DNA of 64,000 nt from Zoroaster sp. YZ-2022 (taxonomy: Eukaryota; Echinodermata; Asteroidea; Forcipulatida; Zoroasteridae). The stretch is from assembly GCA_029582265.1 (NCBI GenBank), contig CM055828.1:32833263-32897262 (forward strand), read 5' to 3'. A program made the translations under genes and the position numbers. Position 1 is the stretch's first letter. Each line of letters begins with the position of its first letter. The notes under the pieces were generated by a model. It ran no database searches, was not told the DNA's origin, and saw nothing but the letters and a program-made list of their open reading frames with translations. Below are positions 47,150-59,551 of this stretch, in pieces.

Positions 47150-47460
47150 TCTACGCAGACAAAAATATTTCAAGGGATGTTATCTTTCTCCAAAAAACAT
47201 AAATGGTCACAGGTTTACATAATTGGTGTAAAGTTGATGACGGTATCAAATGAGCTATCATAGTTTAGTACATTTAGTGAATTTATTTCCAAAATGAATT
47301 TCTGTCATCCGAAGACGGACATTCAATATTAGAATGAATACGAACAATCAGAATGCATTTTCACTATTTTCTCGTTAACAAGACAATAAAATCTGCTGAA
47401 ACTTTTCACAGGTTGGTTCGTAAAGTAAGCATGCATCGAGAGACATTTTGCCAACAGTGT
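47150..47460 (+). repeat. GGAAGGTACAAC-family copy, ends lost
   Basis: Internal blocks in order: AAAATATTTCAAGGGATG, AATTGGTGTAAAGTTGATG, CACTATTTTCTCGTTAACAA and AAACTTTTCACAGGTTGG, ending near CATTTTGCCAACAGTG. Confidence 0.6.
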
Positions 47461-50400
47461 GTGCTGTGCGGAAACCACAGTTCCACACACTGAGGTAACA
47501 TTTCATATCCCTCGGTTAAATCTGTGTTTACTAAGACATCTGGCTACTGTGATGTACAGTAATCATTCTCAGGGATCACTTACCAGATCTCTACTCTCAA
47601 TAATTTAAACGGGGATAACCCCCCCGGGGAAATCCAATTTAAGTTACTTTAATTGAGTCACAATGTGGCAATATTTTTGTCCGTCCTGGTCAGAAAGAAA
47701 CTTAATTTCAAGTGCAGTAACCTCACTCGTGGAGGGGTGGGTACCAATACACGAAGGCCAAAAAAAAGGAATTTTATTTGATGAATAATTTTCTGAAAGA
47801 TGGCATTACACTAGCTTGTAATGAAACGTAATGAAATCAAGGATTCCTGCATAGCTTACAATAAGCCTAAAGAAACGTGTGAAAAATTGGTGATGACATA
47901 ATGTTCAGTTTTATATATTCCAGGGAAAACCCAAGAAATCGGGTACGGACTGAAAACCCAATTCGCATGTTGGCTTGGGTCCAAGTGACATTTGAACTGG
48001 GGTCCACAGAGGTGAAAGGCAGGGACGGTGAATATACAGGTATCCCTCACAAAATCATGTGCCTACATGTATATATATTTTAGAATAAAAACAAAAAAAC
48101 AAACAAGCAATCCCTTTCCAATTTTTAAAATTTGTTTGATGTTCATGTCTGCCAGACATGTAAATTCACCATGTACACTGTACTATGCGAAAACTGCCCT
48201 GAGTTGACTTTGGGTCAGAATGTGTAAATTTTGGCAATTTACTCCGATACATGAACTTCCCTTGAGCCGATCCGTTCCCAGGTTGATAACTTCGGTACGA
48301 TTTCTTTATTTTCTTTATTCCCGTGGTTGTGAATGTACAATTTGTACACGTATACATGTACATGTCACGACATGATTGTATGCTAGCCCACTGTACATCA
48401 AGTCACATTTATACCAAACGTGTATGGGCATTAACTTCTAGATTCGTTTCAGACACTATTTCTTTTCCCTGTGAGTTGGTAAATGTTGTACTGCTTTTGA
48501 CTACTGCGGTGAAACCTGAATGACAAAGAAGGGAATTTAGGAGGAGAGAGTATATTTTTCAGACTATTAAATTTGAGAAGAAACTTTTTGAAATACCATT
48601 TTATTTATTTTATTTTTAAATTTTTCACAATTACTTTTTTTTTTAAATCACAATTTTGGTTTTGCTAGATACATTTAAAACCTCTTTTTTTTTCATCCCA
48701 CACAGGTGAAACTAAAAATACATTGACCAAAAACTGGTTACAAAACAATTAACTAGCATTTAGACAAGAGATTAAAACAAAAAATTATCAATCAACATGG
48801 AGATAGGCCGTCACAAATTTAGTAAAAGTTCATATTCTCTCATAACCTAAGCAAATCAGTCTCAGCTGGGATATTTCTAATTAGCTGAGTTAATTTCAGG
48901 CCTTGAATTTCATTCTTGTAGGGGCAAGGCCACTTCTCCTGAGTAAAGGGCACTTCCACTAGAGTATCAGAATGTCTGTGGGAACATTTTGAAGAGGCAC
49001 CAAGGTCAAGACCAGGCCAATGAATTCCAGGCCTGCATTTTATTGTTACACAATTTTAATTAATAAAAGTTACACATTTTTAATTAATTGAATTGATTTT
49101 TGCCCTACACCGACTTACATGTACAATGTGTATACATACATGTACATGTTATTAAATTTTAATTACAGATGTAATTTTAATTACAACAGTACTCAACATT
49201 AGTTTTCACATTGTTTTTAGAGGAACATTTTTTTTTTTGAGAAGAAATTTTGAGAAGTTAATTATTTAATACGGTCCTGCATCATAACTTCTATGCTTTT
49301 ATTCTCGCACAATTAATTTGGTTTTATTGCACAAGAGGAAACTGAAAAAAAACAAAAAAAACGTGATTGTGGAATTCTGAATGTGTGCCATATCTTATCA
49401 GTGGTGTGTTGTCTGAAGTGTTGAGTGATAATCCAACACGCACACACACGCACGCAAGCACAACAGTGAGTGAATGCAGATTTTTGTATACACCAGACTG
49501 AAAGGAATGGTATGAGGAGAATCCCGGTAACGGTCGTTCCTGATGACAGAAAATCAGTAGACAGATGGACAGAGGGAAATAACAGAGAGTAAATGACATG
49601 CGAAGTGTCCACTTTACGTTTCCCTGTTAGGGCACTGGGTCGGAGAGAATGCATGCTGGGAGTATGGGAGGCAGTAAGCACGGCTACTCGTGATTTGATT
49701 AGTTTCAATCAAAATGTGAAATGCAATTTTGAGTGAAAAAAACAACAATTAAATCCTCTTATCGTATTTAGTTTTGTCGGAAGATCAATTAGTATTTTGT
49801 TGAGGTTAATAGATGCAGATGGGGTTATACACAGGAATAGTGTACAATTCTATACATGTATACATGTACATGTAGCCACTGTCATGAAGATCTTAGGGTC
49901 AAGAAAAAATGTCTACTGCGATAGTACGATAGTTCGTGATAGTGATTCATACCTACAATGATAATACTTACATAAACTAGGTGCCAAGGGTCATGTTGAG
50001 TTACTTCAGTATACATGTACAGTTCATTATAGCGGTGTTCGGTGGATAGCAGCGTCGCTCAATAAATACATTGAATGCTTGTTAGAACTGACAATTTGGA
50101 GCCATCGGAAGTAAATAATTGGAGTTACTCCATCTTCGCTCATATACATGTATGTGGAGGATTATTGTTTACATTTTGTTTGATTGATTATCTGTGCAGA
50201 AATTGTGCCCCCCCCCTCCACCATTAATGGTGTGAGCATTCCCTTCAGAAATGTTTATGAAAAGTCCTACCACAACCAAATTTGCAATTGATTAAAAAAA
50301 ACAAAATTTGTGGTTTTAAAAGGAAATATTCTTGCTGCCCTGAAATTGTTATTTATTTCCAGCCCGCAGGGTCAAGCTGATGTCACTACCATGACAGCTT

Positions 50401-51143
50401 CCATTTATGTACAGCTGAAACTCGGCCCTGGGGGGGGGGGGGGAGGGGTTGCAATAAGTGCATAAAGTTTAAGAGCCTTTTATGCCACTCATTGCACCTT
50501 TGACCTCTAAGCAATAACAGCCTAACCAGTCTGGTTCCGAGGTCTTTTCCCAGGTGACTTAACAACAGAAATAGAGTGTAACTCTCTGTGGACCTGGACC
50601 ACAAGCAGCATTAATGTAGATTGCTGTACTTTCAGTTCCTGCACAGGCTGCCTGGAAAATACACAATGTTTTCTTAGTTAACAAAAATATACATGTACAG
50701 TGTACACCAAACTGGAGTGTTTGTAACTGAGGGCTTGAAATGTCTTTAAATACATAATGTACATCTGAACATTTTAAGGATGACATCAACGAATTTACTG
50801 AGAAATTACCCCTTTTTTAAATTGCAATTTTGTTTCTTGAGTTTTTGTAAATTGTTCAGTGTATGCTCAGCAAACTTTATTTCTTTGATTTTAAAATAGT
50901 CAAAACTCATTTCAAGGGACTATTTACAATGAAGCCAGTATTTTTTTTTTTGGGGGGGGGGGCAAATATTGGGGATTTACAATGCTATTGTTACCCAAAA
51001 TGGTATTATAATTAAAAAATATAAACATGGAAGATCGGTAAGTGTTTATCAAAAACTGGCATTCGTTTTATGAAATGTTATGTCCGATTTTAAAAAGTGA
51101 GTTTTGGGGAACCCGACCCGGTAAAAAGGAACCGGGTATTGAA
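47461..51143. other. non-coding DNA with TACATG spots
   Basis: No gene recognised in 3.7 kb. Scattered TACATG repeats (48353-48364, 49856-49873), a G run at 50430-50442 and another at 50951-50962. Frames at 49.3-49.7 kb and 50.4-50.8 kb show no family motif. Confidence 0.45.
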
Positions 51144-51215
51144 TAATAATAATATATAATAATGAAGATTTATAAATCGCACACATCCACCCAAAACTTA
51201 TACACAAAAAAAAAA
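51144..51215 (-). mobile_element. LINE 3' tail fragment
   Basis: On the minus strand GGGTGGATGTGTGCGATTTA and TAAATCTTC are followed by an (ATT)n-like run: only the last 60 or so bases of the LINE family survive. Confidence 0.65.
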
Positions 51216-51289
51216 AAAAACCTCAACGGTCAAGTACCCGCGAACCCAGGTAGTCCCCGTGAAATAATAACTTGTTTTTAATTTAGAAA

Positions 51290-51477
51290 AGAATACTCCT
51301 TCCTTAGTTCTACATTACACAAAATCTGAATGCATTTTCAATATTTTCTTGTGAACAACACAACATAATAAGCTGAAAATTTGTTGTTGTTTTTTTAAAT
51401 GTATCTTGATTCAAAGATGGTAAGCATACCCATAGAAGCAGTTTTGCTAACATCACCAATGGTGTAATACCATCTCT
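51290..51477 (+). repeat. GGAAGGTACAAC-family right half
   Basis: Runs from AACAACACAACATAATAAGC through ATCTTGATTCAAAGATGG and AGAAGCAGTTTTGC to ACCAATGGTGTAATACC. Confidence 0.6.
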
Positions 51478-52440
51478 TAAAAGGGATGGTGCTAAATTAG
51501 CCATAACCAGATTATCAAATTACAAATAATTATCTCAAAACTTACCGAGGCAAAAAAAAAAATTAAAAAAAATCTCCGGTTTGTGGTCTCAGCACGCGTC
51601 GTCTCAGACCCACGAGTCGGCATTTTTAGTTTTTTTTGTTTTTTTTGTTGTTGCTATGAAACGATGTCCAATTGCAGCCAAAATTGCAGGATCGATTGAA
51701 ATTCTGACGTGCTGTGTTTTAAACGCGTCACCGCACCGATTTTTAAGCCGACCTATGACCAGAAACTGGAGACATTCTTTTTGGCCTTGGCACACGTACT
51801 GATAATCCTGAGAAACCGTTTCATCTGAAGTACTTTCATCTTAGAGAAGACTTTAATTTATAGGTCGTTTTTACAAAAATGCACAATTCTGCAACTTTTT
51901 TGTTATACATTCAAACATAAAAACATGTTTTTTTGGTTATTTTCTCAAAAACAGCAGCATCTATTGTGATAAAACTTTCATAGGTTTATTTACAGCCCTG
52001 TGATTTCTCGTGATTTTTCCTGATTTCAGGATTAATAGTCACAAAGGAAAGAACTTTAGTAGCCACCAAGGAAAGAAAGAAGTAGCCTGTATTGTGTCCA
52101 AACCTCTAGTTTCTTGTTTGTGGGGATGTGGAGAGTCTGTAAATCCTCCAAAATTAAACATCCAGGAGGTTCAAGGGGCTGTGTCCTCTAGACCAAAGGG
52201 AGACCCAGGCCCGCTACCCATTTTTTTTTTACTTTTGTCAAATCACACCCCTGAATTTATGATATATTTCTTGAAAACGAGAGGGTTTTTGTAAAACATT
52301 CAAACATAAAAATATACAAATGGTTATTTTTTTTGGTTATTATCTCAAAAACGTGAGCATCTATTGTGATGAAACTTCCATAGGTTAATATATATGATTT
52401 CTTGAAAACTAGAGGGTTAACATGATTATACCTTAACAAA
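51478..52440 (+). mobile_element. composite: GGAAGGTACAAC-family copy with repeat Q and a hAT-like repeat inside
   Basis: Begins TTAAAAGGGATGGTGC and an AACTTACCGAGG block directly after the preceding family end. Repeat Q (51590-51785, internally deleted) follows. CAAAAACAGCAGCATCTATT then AACTTTCATAGG leads to a second insertion (51994-52258). Then an ATCTATTGTGATGAAAC duplicate and a TTGAAAACTAGAGGGTTAAC end appear. The duplicated blocks either side of the 51994 insertion suggest local duplication as well as nesting. Confidence 0.5.
51994..52258 (+). mobile_element. repeat R (hAT-like ends), copy 1
   Basis: Ends CAGCCCTGTGATTT.. and ..AAATCACACCCCTG are imperfect inverted repeats of hAT style. 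Interior has AGCCACCAAGGAAAGAAAG, TTGTGTCCAAACCTCTAG, TTTGTGGGGATGTGGAG and GACCAAAGGGAGACCCAGGC. Copy 2 is at 55013-55304. The target duplication is ambiguous. Confidence 0.6.
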
Positions 52441-53938
52441 TACTCAATATATGTACATGTATGTTCACTTTATAAACGCATTAGTTTTCCCTACATGCTG
52501 TATGCTTATAAATTTAATCTACAGTTGATCCCGGACTGCAGTCTGTTCCAAGTTTTATGATTATCTTGTGACCCCTTGGGCTTTCGTCCGTACTCAATCC
52601 CTTCAATTGCTCTTTGATTGTCAGACTTGGCAATCCTGAAGAATTTTGAAACGGATCAAGTGACTGCTTCAAAAATCCTTGGAAGTACATGTGTACTTGT
52701 CATAAATTTGCTGAAATGTTTTTTTATTTTTGTATTTTGTATTTGTGTAAACATTCACAGAAACATCCAATAGATAGCCTTTATAGTGGACCATGAGAGC
52801 CTCTAGAGGGCACTTAAGCAGTGAAATTTGGGGTATACTAAGGGGGGGGGGGGAATGCGTAAACATTTTCAAAAAGTTGTTTCAGACATATTCCCTGTTT
52901 TTTGTTTGTGTTTTTTTTCCCTGGTAATTTCTGGTTATTTTTCTTTTATTCTGAAAATTGTTATTAGTAATTTAAAAAGAAGTATGTACATGTAACAACA
53001 TTGTAATTGTCAATTTAAGCTTGGTTTATGTACATAAGTGCCGAATGAATTAAGTTTTTAAAGGACTTACCATGGTTTTTTAATTTTATTTTCTTATAAT
53101 GTAAAACCAAGCTTCTAAAGAAAAAGAAAATGAAAATAAATAAAAAATCTTTTAGTGTTGCAATTTTCTGATGAAAATAAAATCACCAGAAATTACTGGT
53201 AGAATAATAGAAAACATGGGTGATTACATGTTTGAATTTACGTGTACATGTACATGTATGCAGAATTATATTTGTTAAGACACCCAAAAAGTCATTATTA
53301 CAGCGGTCCTCATGGTCAGGCATACATGTACATGTGATATTTTTTTACATTTTTGAAGTTGAATTTATCGTTTAAAGTACTTTCTGTTAAAACCCCCCCA
53401 AAACAACATTACTACAGGTATGATGGTTTTGTGCACGTACTTTATCATTGCAATTATGTATGGTACATGTATCTATGTGTGAATATCACCTGTGACCTCT
53501 CACAGATAATTCTGTAATAACACCAGACATTTTTTTTTAATACAGATACCTATGCCAACAGAACACACATGCACAGGATAGCGAATAATTCTGTGTGTCT
53601 GTCCATCAACTTGACACAGCAAGCGGCTCAATTCACCGTGACAGTTTAAGTTCAAAATCCTTGGGTAACCATCGGCTGATCCTTGTCGCTAGATTGGATG
53701 TGTGTTTCGTGCAGGGATGATCCAATAAATGTGCGTTTCGAGAAACAATGAAAACATATTTACATACTGTTGCCAGTAGGACTTAGAACCTGAGATTTTC
53801 ATCCCGACTACTAAATTTTCATTTGTCCTCAAAAATATGTTTGATTCCAAACATAATTCAATAATGATTTTTATTTTGACCACTGAACAGTGTATAAGCC
53901 AGGATCTGAAAAGAGGGCGTGCAAATTTGTTATTCTTT
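52441..53938. other. non-coding DNA
   Basis: Scattered TACATG repeats (53250-53260, 53322-53333); a G run at 52842-52853. No gene recognised. Confidence 0.45.
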
Positions 53939-54207
53939 GATAAACAGGGGTCATGCCTATGTTCCCTCAGCCCTATGTTCCCTCAGCCCTATGTTCCCTC
54001 AATGCCTAACATTTTTTTAAAATCCAAATTAGGCCCTATGTTCCCTCAACCCTATGTTCCCTCAGCCCTATGTTCCCTCATGGAGTGTTAAGACTGGATG
54101 AGGGAACATAGGGCTGAGGGAACATAGGGTCTATTTAGGGCTGAGGGAACATAGGGCTGAGGGAACATAAGGCTGAGGGAACTTGAGTACGGTCCCGATA
54201 AACAGGG
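53939..54207. repeat. inverted arrays of a 16-bp unit between 11-bp direct repeats
   Basis: Six copies of CCTATGTTCCCTCAGC-type units point one way (53957-54080, in two clusters of three). Five or so copies point the other way (54099-54183). The whole block is bracketed by the direct repeat GATAAACAGGG at 53939-53949 and 54197-54207, which looks like a target duplication or recombination scar. The frames across it are repeats and not genes. Confidence 0.85.
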
Positions 54208-54332
54208 TGTCCAAATGTTTAACTTACAATACTTTTGCATACATGTGTTGTACAAATAAAACAGTGTGTTCATTTAGCAAACGGGGCATTCAAAAGACAC
54301 CCAAAGGTATTGCTGGCTAATACTATGCCACT

Positions 54333-54862
54333 GAATGTACATGTACATAGTACATGTACATGTACAATACAAGTACATGTACATGTACAATACAAGTACA
54401 TGTACATGTACATGTACATGTACATGTAAGTACGTACATGTACAATACAACATGTACATGTACAGTACAAGTACATGTACATGTACATGTACATGTACAT
54501 GTACAGTACATGTACAATGTACATGTACATGTACATGTACATGTACAGTACAAGTACATGTACATGTACATGTACATGTACATGTACAGTATATGTACAT
54601 GTACGTGTACGTGTACGTGTACGTGTACATGTACAAATGTACTTTACATACATGTACATGTACATGTACATGTACATGTACATGTACATGTACATGTACA
54701 GTACAAGTACATGTACATGTACAGTACAAGTACATATACATGTACATGTACAGTATATGTACATGTACGTGTACGTGTACATGTACAAATGTACTTTACA
54801 TACATGTACATGTACATGTACATGTATGTAAACGGACATGGATGTACATGTACGTGTACATA
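54333..54862. repeat. 530-bp (TACATG)n array
   Basis: Near-continuous hexamer array with variant units (TACAGTACAAG, TACGTG) in a higher-order pattern: the block from the TACAGTATATG variant to CAAATGTACTTTACATAC occurs twice (about 54585-54655 and 54750-54806). Each unit is self-complementary and strictly alternates pyrimidine and purine. The long Thr/Cys, His/Val and Met/Tyr frames are artefacts. Confidence 0.95.
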
Positions 54863-55012
54863 AATTCCTGTTTAATATTTTATGTTTAATATTTTATGTT
54901 TAATATTTTATGTGCACTGGGCAGGTGGAAAGAAACTCATTGGTAAATTCATGTTGTTAAAGTTAACAAATAAGAGTTAGATGCATGTACATGTGTACAT
55001 AAAATTGAAACC

Positions 55013-55304
55013 TGTGATTTCTCAGGATTTTTCCTGATTTCAGGATTTTGTACAAATATCCCTTTGCCTCAAAAATTTTTCTTGAAAGAAGAGAAGTAGC
55101 CACCAAGGAAAGAAAGAAGTAGCCTGTATTGTGTCCAAACCTCTAGTTTCTTGTTTGTGGGGATGTGGAGTAGTCTGTAAAACCTCCAAAATTAAACATC
55201 CAAGAGGTTCAGGGGGGCTTTATCATCTAGACCAAAGGGAGACCCAGGCCCGTTACCCATTTTTCAGGATTTTTTACTTTTGTCAAATCACCCCCCTGGT
55301 GAAC
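55013..55304 (+). mobile_element. repeat R, copy 2
   Basis: Matches 51994-52258 over most of its length, with an extra segment near 55047-55085. Ends CCTGTGATTTCTCAGG.. and ..AAATCACCCCCCTGG. Confidence 0.65.
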
Positions 55305-55496
55305 ATTTTAGCTTATTGCATTGTTGATGAGAAAATGAAAAACAAAAATACATTCAGTTTTTCTTTAAAAATTACTGATTTTTTTTTTTTAGGGAAGATT
55401 GCTATCATCATCAGCTTTACATCAAGTAAGTTTTACATTAGTACTTGAAATTTTGTTATTTTTGAATTACTAGTTCTATACCTTACTTCACTTTAA

Positions 55497-55752
55497 CCAG
55501 TTCGCACCGGGAATAAAAAAGTTTTTCCGAACCCCGTGGCGGGTTTATTTTTACCGCACAAACACGACCAATGGTGCTCACCAGAGCGTGACCGGGGAGA
55601 CCGCGTCTTCCACCGTATGCTTATGGCTCGTTGCCACGTCGACCGGGAATCTATAGAAATATTCTCGAGAATCCTGTGGCGTGTTTAGACGCTCTCCGAT
55701 CCGCTGTCCAAAAAAAAATGTGCGTGTATACACGGCCTCCGACGCGAACTGG
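55497..55752 (+). mobile_element. TTAA-flanked MITE with CCAGTTCGC ends (copy 2)
   Basis: TTAA at 55493-55496 and 55753-55756; ends CCAGTTCGCACCGGG.. and ..GACGCGAACTGG. Nearly identical to 41415-41669 on the other strand, which indicates recent movement. Confidence 0.9.
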
Positions 55753-55756
55753 TTAA

Positions 55757-57274
55757 AAAGATGTGCTAAGTACATGTATGTACAATAATGTATACATTTG
55801 TTGGTCCTTGGACTGATACATGTAGCTGTTGTTCAGAAAAGATTTGAATTTTTTCGAAAAAGTAATTTCATTTTCTGATTCGGAGAGGGGAACTGAGAGC
55901 TCTCATCATGGAAGTTGACATTTTGAACTGTACATTAATTGGTAATTTCGTGCTGTAACTGTACAGAAATGTGACAAAATATCTGATAAAATGGTCATTT
56001 ATATATGTACGTGGGTTCAGTTTCTTCTTCGTGCAGGACTTGAGGTCAAATTCATCTTGTTTATTGTTTTTGCCTTGCTGAACGTAGACAAGCAGACTGA
56101 GAGAGTCAGTGAAGTGCCGACCGACCCGTAAGATAACCATGAACTTGATCAGATCATTACTACGTCAAGGAGTTCCACATCAATAAAGACATTCTCCTAG
56201 AGAATTACTAGGCACAATATATCCACAACATCAGCTACGACATCTGACATTTGATCAGTGGATATCCGCTCCCATTGATGAGAATGAACCTTTGAACTAA
56301 ACTTTAAAATTTCTTTTTTTTTTAAATAGAGTAAAAGAAATCTGGCTTATTAGCAATAGCAGATGCAGAGTTAGATCAGTTATGAAGATGAAAGCGTGTT
56401 TGAATGGGATACAGTTTCAGGAGAGTCACCACTACTCATTGTTAACAAACCAGGGTATGATTTCACTGTTGTTTGCCCTTGGACTAATTTATAACTTACA
56501 TTTTCAGGGACCTACAAAATGTAATAAGGTACACAGATTTTGATAGAAGATTTGAACAGTATGGGTTCTAACTACCCAGGATACATATATTCAGCTTTAC
56601 ATGTACATGTATCATACACGTATATCGTTTATATGATTTGAAAATATGAGCCCCTGCTTAGATTAGAATGTGAAAACTCAGCAATGCTACTTGTAACAAC
56701 AATACAAAGTGGGGCCTGTATTTTAAAATAACCCCACCACGTTGGGAGCTCATAATTTGTTGTGTGTTCATTACCTTGCATTGGAAATAAATTTTTGTCA
56801 ACAAAATTGGAGTGGGTCGCCAGTGGGCGGTCTTGTTGAGACGACGACGCTGAATGACATGACATCCAGACTAGACTACATGTACATGTATGTGTGGAGG
56901 TTGCATTCATTCAGTAGTCTCCCAGATAAATCATGACTCAGTGGGCATTCCAGTGGAAGGACATTGTACAAGATTTCCATCAAAATTACAAACATGTCTG
57001 AATTGTTATTTGTAAAAAAAAATACAGTATGATCATTTTTGCTTGGATAGTTATTTGGTCTGTTTGTATTGATATGGGGGGGGGGGTGGTGGAAATTTTT
57101 AATTTTTTTCCCAGAAATACACAAAAACTGGAACTCCCTGTCAGCATCCTGTTTTCCCATCATCTGTACTTCAAAAGAAATGTTTTTTCTTTGTGTATAG
57201 TTTGTTTTTCTCATTTGTAGCCCCACCTTGAGTGGCCTTTTTGGCCTTGTGATGAGCAACCTTCATGAAAAAAA
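55757..57274. other. non-coding DNA
   Basis: No gene recognised; G run at 57077-57086; TACATG spots at 56598-56610 and 56878-56890. Confidence 0.45.
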
Positions 57275-57544
57275 TATACTACTCAAAACAATTTAGGGAA
57301 CACCGGAATAATCTCAATCTCAGCAAGATCATTTATTTCAGATAAACACAATGTTTCACAGAATTGATGAGAAACAAATGCACAATGAAACAGATGATAA
57401 AGGATGCATGTAGTGATTACACATTTCATGACATGACTACTGAAAGAGAGAGGGGGTTGCAAATGAAAATCCCGGTTCATGGAACATTTCAAACCTATTT
57501 GATGTAAAAAATCCGGTGTTCCCTAAATTGTTTTGAGTAGTATA
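57275..57544. mobile_element. Tc1/mariner-type MITE with 30-bp perfect ends
   Basis: The left end TACTACTCAAAACAATTTAG and GGAACACCGGA is mirrored exactly by TCCGGTGTTCCC and TAAATTGTTTTGAGTAGTA at the right. TA flanks both sides, fitting a TA target. Perfect ends in a 270-bp element suggest youth. Superfamily is inferred from the TA target. Confidence 0.8.
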
Positions 57545-58901
57545 TTTAACAAAATCAAAAAGTTCCCTCATTTGAGTTGAATTTTTCAGAATTTGATTTC
57601 TTGATTCTAAGTAGGAATTCGTGTGTACATACATGTACATACATGTAGTAGAGACATTGTACACAAAGATTATGTCTTGAATATTGATTTTGTCTTAACC
57701 ATCGAGCTCACACCAGAGGAAACAATGCCGTAATGGACGCCCATGATGTCTTGATTGGTCGGTCATCTGCGTCCCTCCATGATGCCTTCTGTGGCACTTG
57801 TCCAGTCTATGTCCACTGTACATGCTGTGCGTCCGTCCTCTGCAATGTCTACATGCTGCTGACTAATGGACTATAATGTTGCATCCTGCTGGTCTAATGA
57901 AATGACCACCATGATGGTCAAGTGGTGATTCATCTGCAGATACAGCTGCGGTCAATTATAAGGCCTGCAGACATGTGAATTGATACATTAGGCAAATCAT
58001 TGGCTAGTGACCATGAGGTTGTTGCCACAGGTACTTTGACTGTCATACAAAGCCCTCTAATAGCGCTTTTCACAAAATATTTCACTGACAATGATGTAAT
58101 TCGGGAGAAAGTGTACACGTAATTAGTAACTGCACACAATCACCTACTTAAACATGTGCCCACAAATCCCAGCTTGATTCACGGTAAACATTTGTTTGAA
58201 CGCTCTGAAAATAGTAATCGTGATGTGTGCTGTTTCAATGCCCCTAAGTTCATCTCTTGCTAGTGTTACAGAAGTCTGGTATGAGAGTCACATGAAAGCT
58301 TTCTATGGATATAATACATGTATTGCTTTGGTTAAATGATTACATGTACAGTACATGTCTCTACCACAAAGGCCTACGCCAAAATCTTGTGACGGAAGTC
58401 ACAAAGGATCATAGATGATCAAAATTTTCAAAATCTTCTGCAGATATAAACTACAAATTATTGAATCAATCACGGTTTTCATTCTTATAAGATGTTGAAT
58501 AAAATTAATAAAAGATTTCTAAAAATATTTATTAAAAATTGCTTACAGTTAGAATCAGTCATCTTGAATTATTGCAATAACCAGAAATATTGACCAAAAA
58601 AGCTTTTTGAAATCAATGTACCAGGGATACTGGATAAGCACTGGGCAGGTATGAGCAAACCCCTTTGTCCAGTGTTGAGACTGGCTAGACGGGGAATGAC
58701 CACAATTTCTGCAGTCAGGATTTTGTTCAGGAAGACACAAGTAAGGAGTAATGAATCATGCTTCGTAGTTGGCATTTTTGTTACGGTGCACTGGATAATG
58801 AAGATAAAAAAATTACTTCCTGGCCTTTGGCGAATCAATGACATTATAAATGAATTCCTGCAATGTGTGTATGACTGTATGTGTGGGATTTTTTTATTTT
58901 T

Positions 58902-58936
<35 letters not shown>

Positions 58937-59551
58937 AGGGGAGTGACCTAGGTTTCTTTGCAAACACCACAGCATGCAAGCATGAGCTGATTTGCGCAAT
59001 GCAATCTGATCCAGCTGATAATCAAAATACTGAAAAACTGACCCTCAACTCTTCGGATATTGTCGATGCAACAACCACACTGAACAACAGTTCGCCATGC
59101 TTTTCTTCTGTATTTTTTTGTTTTTAGTCGACAAGCTAGACTGAAATGCAATGCGCATGTACATGTATTGTACGAAAGATCTATATATCAGATGTACACA
59201 TAGTACAGTGGAGAAGTAATTTCTTGCCAAACAGCCTCATTTTTGTAAAAGAAAGTTATGACCTTGTCAGAATTAGATTTAATCTACATCAGGTGCAGTG
59301 TATTTACTTTTTACCAGTTTAATTCCCACAATTTACATTGTCATGCCAGTCAATTAATCTGCGTCGTAAATTTTCACCAGTCAGAAAGTTGATCTTTGAT
59401 ATGTTTGTTTGGAAACCAAGGTTGCTTTTGTGTTTCCTAACTCCACATGACAGTCACATATTGCATTGGTCACTTGGTCACTTTACCGCCACAATACATC
59501 CATGTTTTAGGGGGATATATCCATCTTATTAATTGCATCTATTTAATCGCC
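57545..59551. other. non-coding DNA
   Basis: No supported gene in 2 kb. Long T run at 58915-58936. The frames at 58.57-58.91 kb lie opposite each other on both strands and have no family match. Confidence 0.45.

Noticed and set aside
54270..54889. Frames up to 189 codons rich in Thr/Cys, His/Val and Met/Tyr
   Set aside because: Artefacts of the (TACATG)n array, open in several frames on both strands.
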